Source of the DNA: Microbacterium pumilum
GTDB taxonomy: Bacteria; Actinomycetota; Actinomycetes; Actinomycetales; Microbacteriaceae
Length of the DNA: 64,000 nt
Reading direction: 5' to 3'
Assembly (NCBI RefSeq): GCF_039530225.1
Contig: NZ_BAAAOH010000001.1
Span: forward strand, 1,178,001 to 1,242,000
The notes beneath the pieces were generated by a model. The model was not told where the DNA came from. It worked only from the letters and a program-made list of their open reading frames with translations, and ran no database searches. The position numbers and the translations under genes are program-made. Positions 52,790 to 61,775 of the stretch are shown here, piece after piece (within the stretch, counting starts at the first letter, position 1; each line of letters opens with the position of its first letter).

Positions 52790-53053
52790 ATGTCTCAGCC
52801 AACATCCACCTCGACTCGCATTCCTTCGTCGGCGCAACAGCCCCCGTCCGTTCATGTCCGAGCCGTGATCACCTGGATCGCGATCTTCCCGCTCGTCACA
52901 CTCGGGTTCTTCGGGATCGCACCCTTCGCCGAGGACTGGAATCCTGTCCTGCGCGCGTTCATCCTCTCCGTCGTCGTCGTTCCCGTCGCCGTCTACCTCG
53001 TCGTCCCCCAGCTGATGCGGATCTACGGGAGGATGCGTGCCGCGCGTCGCTGA
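52790..53053 (+). CDS. Small two-helix membrane protein
   Basis: The 87-residue product has a polar start, two membrane helices (AVITWIAIFPLVTLGFFGIAPF and AFILSVVVVPVAVYLVVPQLM) and a basic tail (RIYGRMRAARR). AAAGGACA precedes the ATG and it lies 27 bases after the flavoprotein gene, so they are probably co-transcribed. Function unknown. Confidence 0.75.
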   Translation: MSQPTSTSTRIPSSAQQPPSVHVRAVITWIAIFPLVTLGFFGIAPFAEDWNPVLRAFILSVVVVPVAVYLVVPQLMRIYGRMRAARR

Positions 53054-53098
53054 GTCGGATCACCGGATGCGGCGACGTCGGTCAGGGCGGTGGCGCTT

Positions 53099-53120
53099 AA
53101 TCAAACCGGGCTGTTTGATT
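53099..53120. promoter_or_regulatory. Inverted-repeat operator upstream of first tetR
   Basis: AATCAAAC and GTTTGATT face each other across six bases, a perfect 8-bp inverted repeat 86 bases before the tetR start. Two further TGTTTGA half-sites lie at 53141 and 53178, inside a 21-base direct repeat. This cluster looks like the autoregulatory site of the TetR protein. Confidence 0.6.
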
Positions 53121-53130
53121 TATCTGATCC

Positions 53131-53188
53131 TATACACTTCTGTTTGAGGTAGTCAACATGTCCATCGCATACACTAATGTTTGAGCTA
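53131..53188 (+). repeat. 21-base direct repeats carrying TGTTTGA
   Basis: TATACACTTCTGTTTGAGG at 53131 and CATACACTAATGTTTGAGC at 53168 are similar over about 21 bases and spaced 37 bases apart. The AT-rich TATACA part may also serve as a promoter element. Confidence 0.45.
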
Positions 53189-53206
53189 ACGGAGGGCGGT
53201 CTAGAC

Positions 53207-53797
53207 GTGGCAAGTGTGCAGCGGGAGCGGGCGGTGCGGTCGGATTCGACGCGGAATCGCGACGCCATCCTTCAAGCGGCTGCCGAGTGCCTGAGCGTGA
53301 ATCCGAGCGCGAGCCTGGCCGATATCGCGCAGGCCGCCGGTATCGCCCGGATCACTCTGTACGGACACTTCTCGTCGCGAAACGAGCTCTTGACCGAACT
53401 CGTCCACACCTCGATGGCGCGGGTGGAGGCGGAACTCGCTTCCGTCGATCTGAGCGGGGACACGTGGCACGCGTTAGAGGCCCTTGTGGCTTCGTCGTGG
53501 CGGCTTGTGAGCAGCTTGAGTGTCCTGCGGGGCGTTGCGGAGCACGCCCTGCCGGCCGATGAGATGCACGGAAGCCACGGAGACCCCCGCACGCGGGTCG
53601 AGCATCTGCTCGCTCGTGGCCGTGCGGACGGATCTTTCCGTGATGACCAGAGCATCGCGTGGCAGACGGCGTGCTACTTCTCGCTCCTGCACGGGGCTGC
53701 CGCCGAAGTAAGGGCGGGCCGGCTCAGCGAGGACGAGGTCCAGGAGTCGCTCATTCAGACGCTGCGGGCTCTGCTGCAAGCACCGTCCGCACAGTAG
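53207..53797 (+). CDS. TetR-family transcriptional regulator
   Basis: GTG 53207 lies ten bases after GGAGGG and gives 196 residues; ATG 53177 lies within the operator repeats and is less likely. The helix-turn-helix is NRDAILQAAAECLSVNPSASLADIAQAAGIARITLYGHFSSRNELLTELV. The rest is an all-helical ligand domain without assigned specificity. It overlaps the convergent second tetR by 47 bases. Confidence 0.87.
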   Translation: MASVQRERAVRSDSTRNRDAILQAAAECLSVNPSASLADIAQAAGIARITLYGHFSSRNELLTELVHTSMARVEAELASVDLSGDTWHALEALVASSWRLVSSLSVLRGVAEHALPADEMHGSHGDPRTRVEHLLARGRADGSFRDDQSIAWQTACYFSLLHGAAAEVRAGRLSEDEVQESLIQTLRALLQAPSAQ

Positions 53798-54346
53798 CCA
53801 CGATCGCGTCAGTGGGATCGATGGGCCCCGGGTCCTCGGGCCTGGAGAGCGAGGCGCCGGCTCGAGCGATGGCGTAGATGCAGTACATCTGCCAGTGCAC
53901 AGTCTGGTCGGTGCGGAATGTGCCGTCGCGGCGACCGCGCATCACGAGCGTGCGGATTCGGCCTGTCGTGTCCTGATGTAGTCGCCTCAGTTCCCGCGGG
54001 CTGAGCTCGCCGCCGGCGGCCGCCCGGAGGCCCGCCATGTCGTTGAGCATTCGCCATGAGGTCGCGACGAGCGGGGCGACGGCATCTTGCGGTGAGAGCG
54101 CCGGGTCGTCCAGTCCCGTGAGTGTCATGTTCGCCTCGGACATCACCAGGCGTAGCGCGGACCTCACGAGTGCGTGTCGGCTAGGGAAGTGGCTGTACAA
54201 GGTGCCGCGGCTGACGCCGGAGGTGACCGCGATCTCCTCCATGCTCGCGCGAGGACTTACGTGGAGTGCGCTCAGCGCGGCCCGGAGGATCGCTTGGCGA
54301 TTACGGGTCGCGTCAGAGCGGGGGCGGCGACCATGGGTCGTTCACG
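53751..54346 (-). pseudogene. TetR-family regulator, frameshift near codon 4
   Basis: A helix-turn-helix (RNRQAILRAALSALHVSPRASMEEIAVTSGVSRGTLYSHFPSRHALVRSAL) runs in frame up to THGRRPRSDAT, where a TGA closes the frame with no start codon. GTG 54346, behind GAGGAAG, reads V-N-D and would join it if one base were restored (VNDxHGRR). A one-base loss is therefore likely. Translation from ATG 54242 would give 163 residues lacking the first helix of the DNA-binding domain. Confidence 0.6.
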
Positions 54347-54377
54347 AAACTTCCTCTTGACTAGCTCAGACATCTGT

Positions 54378-54403
54378 GTTTATGTTATCCAACTAACACA
54401 AAC
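54378..54403. promoter_or_regulatory. Divergent operator between tetR and the hydrolase operon
   Basis: GTTTATGTT and AACACAAAC form a 9-bp inverted repeat with one mismatch across eight bases. It lies 31 bases from each neighbouring start (tetR GTG 54346 and hydrolase ATG 54434), the usual place for a TetR operator controlling both directions. Confidence 0.6.
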
Positions 54404-54433
54404 ATGACTGTATGAGTAAAGAATCGAGTGGAC

Positions 54434-55708
54434 ATGTCCCGCATCCGTCAGCCCCTCCGCGTGGCGCTCGCCCGCGACACCAGCACCTTCGCGCGGCGCT
54501 GGCCCGGGAAGGCGCTCGTCGCCGCTGTGCTGGTTGGCATTCCGGTCGTTCTCTTCGTGCGCTCGGTGCGAGGCGGCTCGTACATCGACGACAGCTGGCT
54601 CGCGGTGCTCGCGGCGGTTGTCGTGGTCTTGGCCTACGCGCTCTCCCGACGACTGCTCGCCACGGTGGTGGTGGCCAGCATCGTCCTCGGTGCGGCAGCG
54701 CTCACCATGACGCCGCAACTCGCCACCGCGAGTACCGGCGACGACACTGTCCTGGAGCGCCTCGACGGCTTGCGCAGCGACGGCATGCTCGACGGCTACC
54801 GCGACCTCGCCGTCGCGACCGTCGACCTGGATGCCGCCACTCCGATTCAGTTCGCCGGTCTCGGCGCCGACCCGCACACGCGGATTGAGATCGGGTCGCT
54901 GACCAAGGCGATGACCGGCCTGGTCATCGCGGACGCGGTCGAGCGTGGCGAGATCCGTCTGGATGCCCCTGTCTACACGTATCTGCCGCGGTTGAACGGA
55001 TCACCGGCCGGCGCGGTCACGATGCGGGAACTCGTGACGCACACGGCCGGGTACGTGGCGTTCGGTCCTGCCACGATGATGCGCGGATTGTGGGCCGCCC
55101 CGCTGGGGCACAACTTCTTCTCCGCCGACGAAACGCAAGTGATGGCGGAAGCACGAGCCGGCACGCTGGAGTCCCGCGGCACGTACCTCTACTCCACGCT
55201 CGGAGCCGCGACGGCCGGCCTGGCCGTGGCCGCAGCAACCGGCATGGACTACCCCGAGCTGCTGCGCACCCGCCTGTTCGACCCCCTCGGGATGTCCGAC
55301 ACCGTCGTCGAAGAGGATCGCAACGCCGTCGAGGGTGGGTGGTCGGCATCCGGCCTCCCCGTACAGCCGTGGGTCATGGGCGCGTACGCCCCCGGCGGCG
55401 GCGTTGTCTCGACCGCACACGACCTCGCCACATTAGCAACCGCCCTCCTTGACGGCACCGCGCCCGGACTGACCGCGATGGACCCCGAGGCGCCGGCGGG
55501 AGCAGATGACACCGCCGTCGGCATGTTCTGGCACATCTCCGACTGGTCCACCGGTCAGACCATCACCTGGCACACCGGACAGACCGGCGGATACACCACC
55601 TACTTCGGCATCGACCGTGCCGACGGCACCGCGGTCATCCTCCTCTCGGATGTCTCGAACTCCGCGATCTCCGACCTCGGTCGCGAATTGCTCGCCGACC
55701 ACGCCTGA
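54434..55708 (+). CDS. Membrane-anchored beta-lactamase-fold serine hydrolase
   Basis: The 424-residue protein has two N-terminal membrane segments (ALVAAVLVGIPVVLFVR; LAVLAAVVVVLAYAL...TVVVASIVLGAAAL), then a class C-like domain with SxxK SLTK at 155-158, Y-S-T in GTYLYSTLGAA in place of YxN, and HTGQTGG as third motif. Such enzymes are usually esterases or DD-peptidase relatives, not true beta-lactamases. It begins a three-gene operon controlled by the divergent tetR. Confidence 0.85.
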   Translation: MSRIRQPLRVALARDTSTFARRWPGKALVAAVLVGIPVVLFVRSVRGGSYIDDSWLAVLAAVVVVLAYALSRRLLATVVVASIVLGAAALTMTPQLATASTGDDTVLERLDGLRSDGMLDGYRDLAVATVDLDAATPIQFAGLGADPHTRIEIGSLTKAMTGLVIADAVERGEIRLDAPVYTYLPRLNGSPAGAVTMRELVTHTAGYVAFGPATMMRGLWAAPLGHNFFSADETQVMAEARAGTLESRGTYLYSTLGAATAGLAVAAATGMDYPELLRTRLFDPLGMSDTVVEEDRNAVEGGWSASGLPVQPWVMGAYAPGGGVVSTAHDLATLATALLDGTAPGLTAMDPEAPAGADDTAVGMFWHISDWSTGQTITWHTGQTGGYTTYFGIDRADGTAVILLSDVSNSAISDLGRELLADHA

Positions 55709-55750
55709 CCCCTCCCACCCACAACCAAGACCGACACGAAGGAGCACACC

Positions 55751-56761
55751 ATGGCTACGACCGCCACCCCCACTCGCCCCGAGACCGCCGCACCCGCCCG
55801 CTCGCCGCGTCCGTCGCGCCGGCGGCGCATCGCACGTGCACTGGCAGTCGGGCTCGCCATCGTTCTGGCGCTCGCTTTCGTCTCGACCGTCGCGAACGCG
55901 GCTGAGACCGCATCCGAGAAGGCACAGCTCACACCGTACGGCGAGACCGTCACGCTCAACGCCGGGGACATCAACGTCTGGCGCAACGGGGGATCGGGTC
56001 CGACCATGGTGCTGCTCAGCGGCTACGGCACCCCGGCGCCAGCAGTCGACTTCGCCCCGCTGGTCCGCGAGCTGGAGGCGTTCGACGTGATCGTCGTGGA
56101 GGGCTTCGGGTACGGATACAGCGACCTCGACGTGGCCAACCGCTCCATCGAGAACATCACCTCCGAACTGCACACCGTGCTCGCGAAGCTGCACGTCGAC
56201 GAGCCGGTCATCCTGGCCGGGCACTCGGTCGGCGGTCTCTACGCCCGCTACTACGCGAACACCTACCCGGACCAGGTCGCCGCGGTCATCGGTATCGACC
56301 CGATGGCGGCCACCGCCACCTCGCTCGAGGTCGGCACCCCCTCGATCACCGAGGGCGTCGCCGGCGCACTCGGCCTCTACCGTGTGGTCACCACGATCGT
56401 GCCTGACCTCATTCAGCCTCCTGGCACCGCCTACACCGCTGGAGAACGCCGACGGACGGCAGCGATGTCGAACTGGAACTACGGCAACCCCTCCATCTCG
56501 GACGAGTGGAGCCAGCTCCAGGCGAACTCGACGAAGGCGGCCGCGCAGCCGTTCGCCGCCGACCTGCCCGTCCTGGAGATGCTCTCCGCCGAGAGCGTCG
56601 ACGGGATGCCGTGGTGGCTGCCGAACCACGAGGCCGAGCTCGCGGGAGTCGCCACCCACCAGCTCGAGGTGCTCGAGGGAGCCCACTACCTGCACTGGAC
56701 CCAGTCCCCGCAAATGGGTCGCATCATCACCCACTTCGTCTCGGCTCACGTCACTCCCTGA
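55751..56761 (+). CDS. Alpha/beta hydrolase with N-terminal anchor
   Basis: ATG 55751 follows AAGGAG. The 336-residue product has a basic stretch and a membrane/signal segment (ALAVGLAIVLALAFVSTVANA), then an alpha/beta hydrolase fold. The nucleophile is Ser159 in LAGHSVGG, the oxyanion region lies near LLSGYGTP, and the catalytic His is probably in LEGAHYLHW. It likely acts outside the cell. The substrate is unknown. Confidence 0.85.
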   Translation: MATTATPTRPETAAPARSPRPSRRRRIARALAVGLAIVLALAFVSTVANAAETASEKAQLTPYGETVTLNAGDINVWRNGGSGPTMVLLSGYGTPAPAVDFAPLVRELEAFDVIVVEGFGYGYSDLDVANRSIENITSELHTVLAKLHVDEPVILAGHSVGGLYARYYANTYPDQVAAVIGIDPMAATATSLEVGTPSITEGVAGALGLYRVVTTIVPDLIQPPGTAYTAGERRRTAAMSNWNYGNPSISDEWSQLQANSTKAAAQPFAADLPVLEMLSAESVDGMPWWLPNHEAELAGVATHQLEVLEGAHYLHWTQSPQMGRIITHFVSAHVTP

Positions 56762-56807
56762 CAGCACGCGCCTCGACACTCGGCCTCACACAAGGAAGAA
56801 CCCCGCC

Positions 56808-57437
56808 ATGAACTCTTCACAGAACAGCATCCCGACAATGACTACGCGCACGATCGCCCGAACGGTGGGAGCACTTCTACTCGCCGCGTTCGTCCTCTAC
56901 GGGGTCGGCAACGCCATCGCGACCGGAGCCGCGGATGACAGTGCCATGCTCACTCTCGGCGTCTCGATGATGCTTGCCAACAGTGTCGCCGTGGTGGCGA
57001 TAGGAGTGCTCCTCGTGCCAGTCCTCCACCCCCACTCGCCGCTGGTGGCTCGGATCTACCTCGCCACCCGTTTCTTCGAAGCCACCTTCCTCTCGGTCGG
57101 CGCGATCGCCCTTCTCGTCGGATCAGCGGCAGTCAACTTCACTGCGTACAACATCGCCATGGCTGGCCTCGGCATTGGGAGCCTGTTCTTCTGCGCACAG
57201 CTCTATCGCACGCGCCTCGTCCCCCGCTTTCTTGCGGTCTGGGGATTCGTCGGCTACGCGGCATTCGCCGTCGGCAGCCTCACCGAGCTCGCCGGCGTCG
57301 CGGGCGCAGGCCTCATCGGGGCCGTCCCGGGCGGACTCTTCGAGATCTTCTTCGCGTTCTGGCTCATCGTCAGAGGATTCACCAGGCAGCCTGCCCCTAC
57401 TCGCACCGTCATGGCGTCGGAATCGGTGTGGCCCTGA
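56808..57437 (+). CDS. DUF4386 membrane protein
   Basis: ATG 56808 follows AAGGAAG and gives 209 residues with about six helices. LLLAAFVLYGVGNAIA, ARIYLATRFFEATFLSVGAIALL and RFLAVWGFVGYAAFAVGSLTEL...VPGGLFEIFFAFWLIVRGF are the usual blocks of DUF4386. It ends the hydrolase operon. Function unknown. Confidence 0.82.
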   Translation: MNSSQNSIPTMTTRTIARTVGALLLAAFVLYGVGNAIATGAADDSAMLTLGVSMMLANSVAVVAIGVLLVPVLHPHSPLVARIYLATRFFEATFLSVGAIALLVGSAAVNFTAYNIAMAGLGIGSLFFCAQLYRTRLVPRFLAVWGFVGYAAFAVGSLTELAGVAGAGLIGAVPGGLFEIFFAFWLIVRGFTRQPAPTRTVMASESVWP

Positions 57438-57612
57438 CGGGTCCGGGAGAATCGATGATCATGACATCGCGCCGCCGGGTTCCTGATCAGCATCATCATC
57501 CTGCCCAGGGCGCTCACCAGACTCGGACCCCAGCGGGTGGCGCTCATCGGGCTCGGGCTGCAATCCCACTCCGCTCAATCCCACAAGGGATGTGTCGGTA
57601 TCTCGGGCTGGT

Positions 57613-60486
57613 TCAGGGTGTCGCGTGCGGGTGACCGTACCGGTGGGGATCGACGTCGAACGTGGCGGCACAGGCCAGTGAGCAGAAGTAGAAGGTCATT
57701 CCGTCGTGCTCACGGGTTGCGGCGGCCGTCTTCGGATCGATCTTCATGCCGCAGACCGGGTCGGTGACGAGGGTCGTACCGTCCGTGGAGTGCTCGTCGT
57801 GGTGTGCCCTCGGATGCTCCTCGTGTGCATGGTGGGGGTTGCTCTCATCCACCGGGTTGGTGTTCAAGGCCGCAGCCGCAGTGGCTGCGGGGTTGGCGTC
57901 GCGCAGGGGGTTGATTGCGATGTCGGCTTCGGCATCCGCCATCGAACGCTGACCTCCAGCGGCAGCTGACCCGTGCTCAGGCAGGGACGTTGACACGGGA
58001 TTGCTGGATGCTGTTTTTGCGGTGTGGGCCTGAGCGGGAAGGCGCAGTCGTCTCAGCAGGAGTGCGTTGACGGCCACGATGACGCTGGAGCCGGACATCG
58101 TGATCGCGGCGATCTCTGGGCTGAGCATGATGCCCAGCGAGGCGACGAACACGCCGGCCGCGATCGGCAACGCGACGATGTTGTATCCGACGGCCCAGCC
58201 CAGGTTCTGCCGCATCTTGCGTACGGTGCCCTTGCCGATGCGCAGCGCGACCGGGACGTCGAGCGGGTCGGAGCGCATCAGGACGACATCTGCCGTTTCG
58301 ATGGCGACGTCAGTCCCTGCGCCGATCGCGATGCCGAGGTCGGCCTGGGCCAGGGCGGGGGCGTCGTTCACCCCGTCGCCTACCATGGCAACTTTCTTGC
58401 CCGCGCGTTGCAGGTCGGCGATCCTGGCAGACTTGTCCTCGGGGAGGACTTCGGCGATGACAGTGTCGATGCCCAGCAGCGCGGCGATGCGTTTAGCGGT
58501 GGGTTCGTTGTCGCCGGTGAGCATCACGACTTCGATGCCGGACTCGTGAAGTGAGGTGATGGCTGCTACGGCGGTGTCGCGTGGCGCGTCCGCGAGTGCG
58601 ATCACCCCGGCTGCCCGCCCGTCGACGGCGAACGCGATGGCTGTGCGCCCGGTGGCGGCGAGTTGGTTCTGCGCGGCGGAGATGGCGGGGATGTCGATTC
58701 CCTCATCTGCCATCAGCCGGGCGTTGCCCATCACGACCCGGCGCCCGTCGACGGTCGCGACTGCTCCGAGTCCGGTGACGTTGAGGAACGCGGTGGCGGT
58801 GAGGCGCGGGATGTTGCGTGCGTCCGCGTAGGCGACGACCGCCTTGGCGAGGGGATGCTCCGACTCGCGCTCGGCCGCCGCCGCCAGGGTGAGCAGTTCG
58901 ATGTCGTCCATTCCGATCGGCAGGTAGTCGGTGACTTCCGGTTCACCCTTGGTGAGGGTTCCGGTCTTGTCGAGCACGACGGTGTCGATGTGCGCGGCGG
59001 ACTCGAGGGCGCTGGCGTTCTTGAACAGCACGCCGCGCTTGGCGCCCAGTCCGGTGCCGACCATGATCGCGGTGGGGGTGGCGAGACCGAGCGCGTCGGG
59101 GCAGGTGATGACCACCACGGTGATGGCGAACAGGATGGCGGTGGACACCGAGGCGCCCGTCCAGAGCCAGGCGAGGAAGGTCACCGTGCCGCCGATCAGC
59201 GCGACCAGCACCAGCCAGAACGCGGCCCGGTCGGCGAGCCGCTGCCCGGGTGCTTTGGAGTTCTGCGCCTCCTGCACGAGGGCGACGATCTGCGCCAGCG
59301 CGGTGTCGGCGCCGACTTTGGTGGCTCGCACCCGCAGGGTGCCGGTGGTGTTCACGGTGGCACCGATGACCTCAGAGCCGACCCGCTTCGCGACCGGCAG
59401 GCTCTCACCGGTGACCATCGACTCGTCGATCTCCGAGTCGCCCTCCTCGACGGTGCCGTCGGTGGGGACCTTCGCCCCAGGGCGTACCAGCATGAGGTCG
59501 CCAGGCACGACCTCGGCGGTGGGCACCTCGACCGCTTCACCGCCCCTGAGTACGACCGCGCGGGGTGGGGCGAGCTCCAGCAGGGTTCGGATCGCGTCGT
59601 TCGCACCGCCCCGAGCGCGCATCTCCACCCAGTGGCCCAGCAGCACGAAGCTGGCGAGCACGGTGGCCGCCTCGTAGAACACCTCACCACCGCCGGTGAG
59701 GGTGATCACCACGCTGTAGAGCCAGCCGGCGCCGACACCGACGGCGACCAGCACCATCATGTCCAGGGTCCGGGCGCGGAGGGCACGCCAGGCGCCGTCG
59801 AAGAAGATCCAGGCCGAGTAGAAGATCACCGGCAGGGAGAGGATCAGCGAGAACACGTCATCGCGCAGCCCGAACGGCGCCGGGACGGTGAAGCCGAACA
59901 CCTCACGGCCGATCGGGGACCACAGGATGATCGGCACCGAGAGGACCGCGGCGACGATGAATCTGTTGCGCATGTCGCGGATCATCGATGCCATCGACAT
60001 TCCCGCGTGGCTGCCGCCGTGTCCCATCACGTCCTGCATGGTGCGATCGGCCACGCCATGATCAGCGTGGCCTCCGTGGGCGACCTTCTCGGCGGCATGC
60101 ATCGCGTGACTGGGGTCCTCGGGCATGGTCATCGCGCTGTGATCGTGTTGACCACCCGGTGTCGGCGGTAACGGTGCGGTCTCGTCGGATGCCGTGTCAC
60201 GGTGCCCGACAGGCTGCTCTTGGTGGGGGTCGTGGGCCGGATCGCAGATGTGATCGGGGACGGATCGCCCAGCGCAGTGGTACCCGCAGTCGATGATCCA
60301 CTGACGCAGCTGAGCCTGGGATGTCAGGTGGGGGTCGTAGGAGACATTTGCTGTCTGGGCAACCGGGTTTGCCTCAACGAGGAGGACACCGGGCCGGCGG
60401 AGCAAGGTCGATTCCACGATCGATTTCGATGACGCCCAGGAGACGCCCTCAACTTCCAATACGACGGTTCGGGTATGCGCGTTCAT
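57613..60486 (-). CDS. Heavy-metal P1B-type ATPase with CPD motif, His-rich linker and C-terminal YHS domain
   Basis: The 957-residue pump has a degenerate HMA domain at 6-75, where the metal-binding cysteines are replaced (GVSWASSKS). A His/Met-rich linker (80-165), eight helices, TGES (359-362), CPD at 462-464 in [26 protein letters not shown] at 506 and [11 protein letters not shown] follow. After a second His-rich stretch a YHS domain ([23 protein letters not shown]) closes the protein. A copper-type export role is likely, though CPD instead of CPC or CPH makes the ion uncertain. AGGAG precedes the ATG. Confidence 0.88.
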   Translation of the reverse strand: MNAHTRTVVLEVEGVSWASSKSIVESTLLRRPGVLLVEANPVAQTANVSYDPHLTSQAQLRQWIIDCGYHCAGRSVPDHICDPAHDPHQEQPVGHRDTASDETAPLPPTPGGQHDHSAMTMPEDPSHAMHAAEKVAHGGHADHGVADRTMQDVMGHGGSHAGMSMASMIRDMRNRFIVAAVLSVPIILWSPIGREVFGFTVPAPFGLRDDVFSLILSLPVIFYSAWIFFDGAWRALRARTLDMMVLVAVGVGAGWLYSVVITLTGGGEVFYEAATVLASFVLLGHWVEMRARGGANDAIRTLLELAPPRAVVLRGGEAVEVPTAEVVPGDLMLVRPGAKVPTDGTVEEGDSEIDESMVTGESLPVAKRVGSEVIGATVNTTGTLRVRATKVGADTALAQIVALVQEAQNSKAPGQRLADRAAFWLVLVALIGGTVTFLAWLWTGASVSTAILFAITVVVITCPDALGLATPTAIMVGTGLGAKRGVLFKNASALESAAHIDTVVLDKTGTLTKGEPEVTDYLPIGMDDIELLTLAAAAERESEHPLAKAVVAYADARNIPRLTATAFLNVTGLGAVATVDGRRVVMGNARLMADEGIDIPAISAAQNQLAATGRTAIAFAVDGRAAGVIALADAPRDTAVAAITSLHESGIEVVMLTGDNEPTAKRIAALLGIDTVIAEVLPEDKSARIADLQRAGKKVAMVGDGVNDAPALAQADLGIAIGAGTDVAIETADVVLMRSDPLDVPVALRIGKGTVRKMRQNLGWAVGYNIVALPIAAGVFVASLGIMLSPEIAAITMSGSSVIVAVNALLLRRLRLPAQAHTAKTASSNPVSTSLPEHGSAAAGGQRSMADAEADIAINPLRDANPAATAAAALNTNPVDESNPHHAHEEHPRAHHDEHSTDGTTLVTDPVCGMKIDPKTAAATREHDGMTFYFCSLACAATFDVDPHRYGHPHATP

Positions 60487-60582
60487 GCTTCTCTCCTGCG
60501 TAGAGTCCGCGGTGCGAGTGAGCGTCCATGGCGGCGTGCTCCGCGAGCGGGGCCGGCCGGGATTGCGACCGGCCCCGGCAAG

Positions 60583-61167
60583 TCAGAGGGTCGCGAGGAT
60601 CTCCTCCATGGTGGCTATCTCGGCGGTCTGCGAGGTGATGATGTTCTGCGCGAGCGCGATCACATCGGCGTTCTGTCCGTTGTCGACTTCGTTCTGCGCC
60701 ATGTCGATGGCGCCCTGATGGTGCTCGATCATCTGCTCGAGGAACAGACGGGATGCCTCGTCGCCGGTGGCATCCGCGAGGGCTTGCATGTCGGTATCGG
60801 ACATCATGCCGTCGCCCATCCCGCCCATGTCGCCCATTCCGGTGCCCCAGTCATCGAGCCACGACTCCATCTGCTCGATCTCCGGCCCCTGGGCGGCTTT
60901 GATCTGCTCGGCGAGGGCGGTCACCTGCTCGTCGATGTCGTCCTTGGCGAGGATCACGTCGGACATCTCGATGGCCTGCTCGTGGTGGGGGATCATCATC
61001 ATCGTGAACTGGATGTCGGTCTGGTTGACGTCGGCAGCCGGTGCGGATGCGCCCATTCCGGACATGTCGCCGTCCATCCCGCCATTGCTGGTGGCGTTGG
61101 CGCAGCCGGCCAGGGCGATCAGGGCGGTCAGCGTGATTGCGGCAATTGCCGCGGCACGGATCTTCAT
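60583..61167 (-). CDS. DUF305 lipoprotein
   Basis: ATG 61167 follows TGAGGAG and gives 194 residues. The signal MKIRAAAIAAITLTALIALAGC ends in a lipobox. Two DUF305 units follow: FTMMMIPHHEQAIEMSDVILAK and LFLEQMIEHHQGAIDMAQNEVDNGQN, separated by a Met/Gly/Asp-rich loop. The paired HH and Met residues suggest metal binding outside the membrane. Such proteins commonly accompany copper ATPases, as here. Confidence 0.9.
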   Translation of the reverse strand: MKIRAAAIAAITLTALIALAGCANATSNGGMDGDMSGMGASAPAADVNQTDIQFTMMMIPHHEQAIEMSDVILAKDDIDEQVTALAEQIKAAQGPEIEQMESWLDDWGTGMGDMGGMGDGMMSDTDMQALADATGDEASRLFLEQMIEHHQGAIDMAQNEVDNGQNADVIALAQNIITSQTAEIATMEEILATL

Positions 61168-61258
61168 TTGAGTTCTCCTCAGTCGTTGGGTGACGCGCAC
61201 GATCCGAGTGATCGCGCGCGAAAGGTCTGCTGACCTGCAAGGGGTCAGCGAGGGCGTG

Positions 61259-61684
61259 TCACGTGCGACTGATGCAGAGAACGAGAAGAGAGGGTGGTTT
61301 CGAGAGCGTTGTCACTCGCGTCAGCGGGGAGGGGCCGGCGCGGCGTAGCGCTGCCGTCCAGGTGATGCCTCGTCGTGGCAATAGGAGCAACAGCGAGGCC
61401 ACCAGAAGGGCGAGGACGCAAGTCATTGCCAGCATGCTCGTGTGGCCGCCGCAGTCGCTGCAGTCCTCCTCCGTCGCGGGTTGGGCGGTGCCGTGATCGA
61501 TGGCATTCGTATCATGGACGGACAACACCGCCATCGGTTCCGCGTGCGCAGTGTGGCTGTTCAAGGAATGCATCGCGAGCAGCCCGACGATGATCGCGGC
61601 GGTGACACCGATGAGCAGGAGTACGGAACGGTGCAGCCCGCCGGGGCTGCGGCGCAGATGCTGCGCAAGAGCGATCATCGGCAT
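61259..61684 (-). CDS. DUF6153 membrane protein
   Basis: The 141-residue protein has a first helix (SVLLLIGVTAAIIVGLLAMHSL), an external segment with HTAHAE and CSDCGG, a second helix (SMLAMTCVLALLVASLLLLLP) and a basic tail. This is the DUF6153 pattern, frequent in actinobacterial copper clusters. The His and Cys residues between the helices could bind metal. AGAGGTGAC precedes the ATG. Confidence 0.78.
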   Translation of the reverse strand: MPMIALAQHLRRSPGGLHRSVLLLIGVTAAIIVGLLAMHSLNSHTAHAEPMAVLSVHDTNAIDHGTAQPATEEDCSDCGGHTSMLAMTCVLALLVASLLLLLPRRGITWTAALRRAGPSPLTRVTTLSKPPSLLVLCISRT

Positions 61685-61775
61685 GTCACCTCTTCCGGTC
61701 CAGGGTATTCGTCGACGCGGTTGGTGCGTGACGCGCGGATTACAACTTCAGACTCTTCTGTTCTTGGTCCCGTGC

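Noticed and set aside
54434..55708. True beta-lactamase resistance gene
   Set aside because: The enzyme has two membrane anchors, Y-S-T instead of YxN and HTGQTGG instead of KTG, which fit the broad serine-hydrolase group better.
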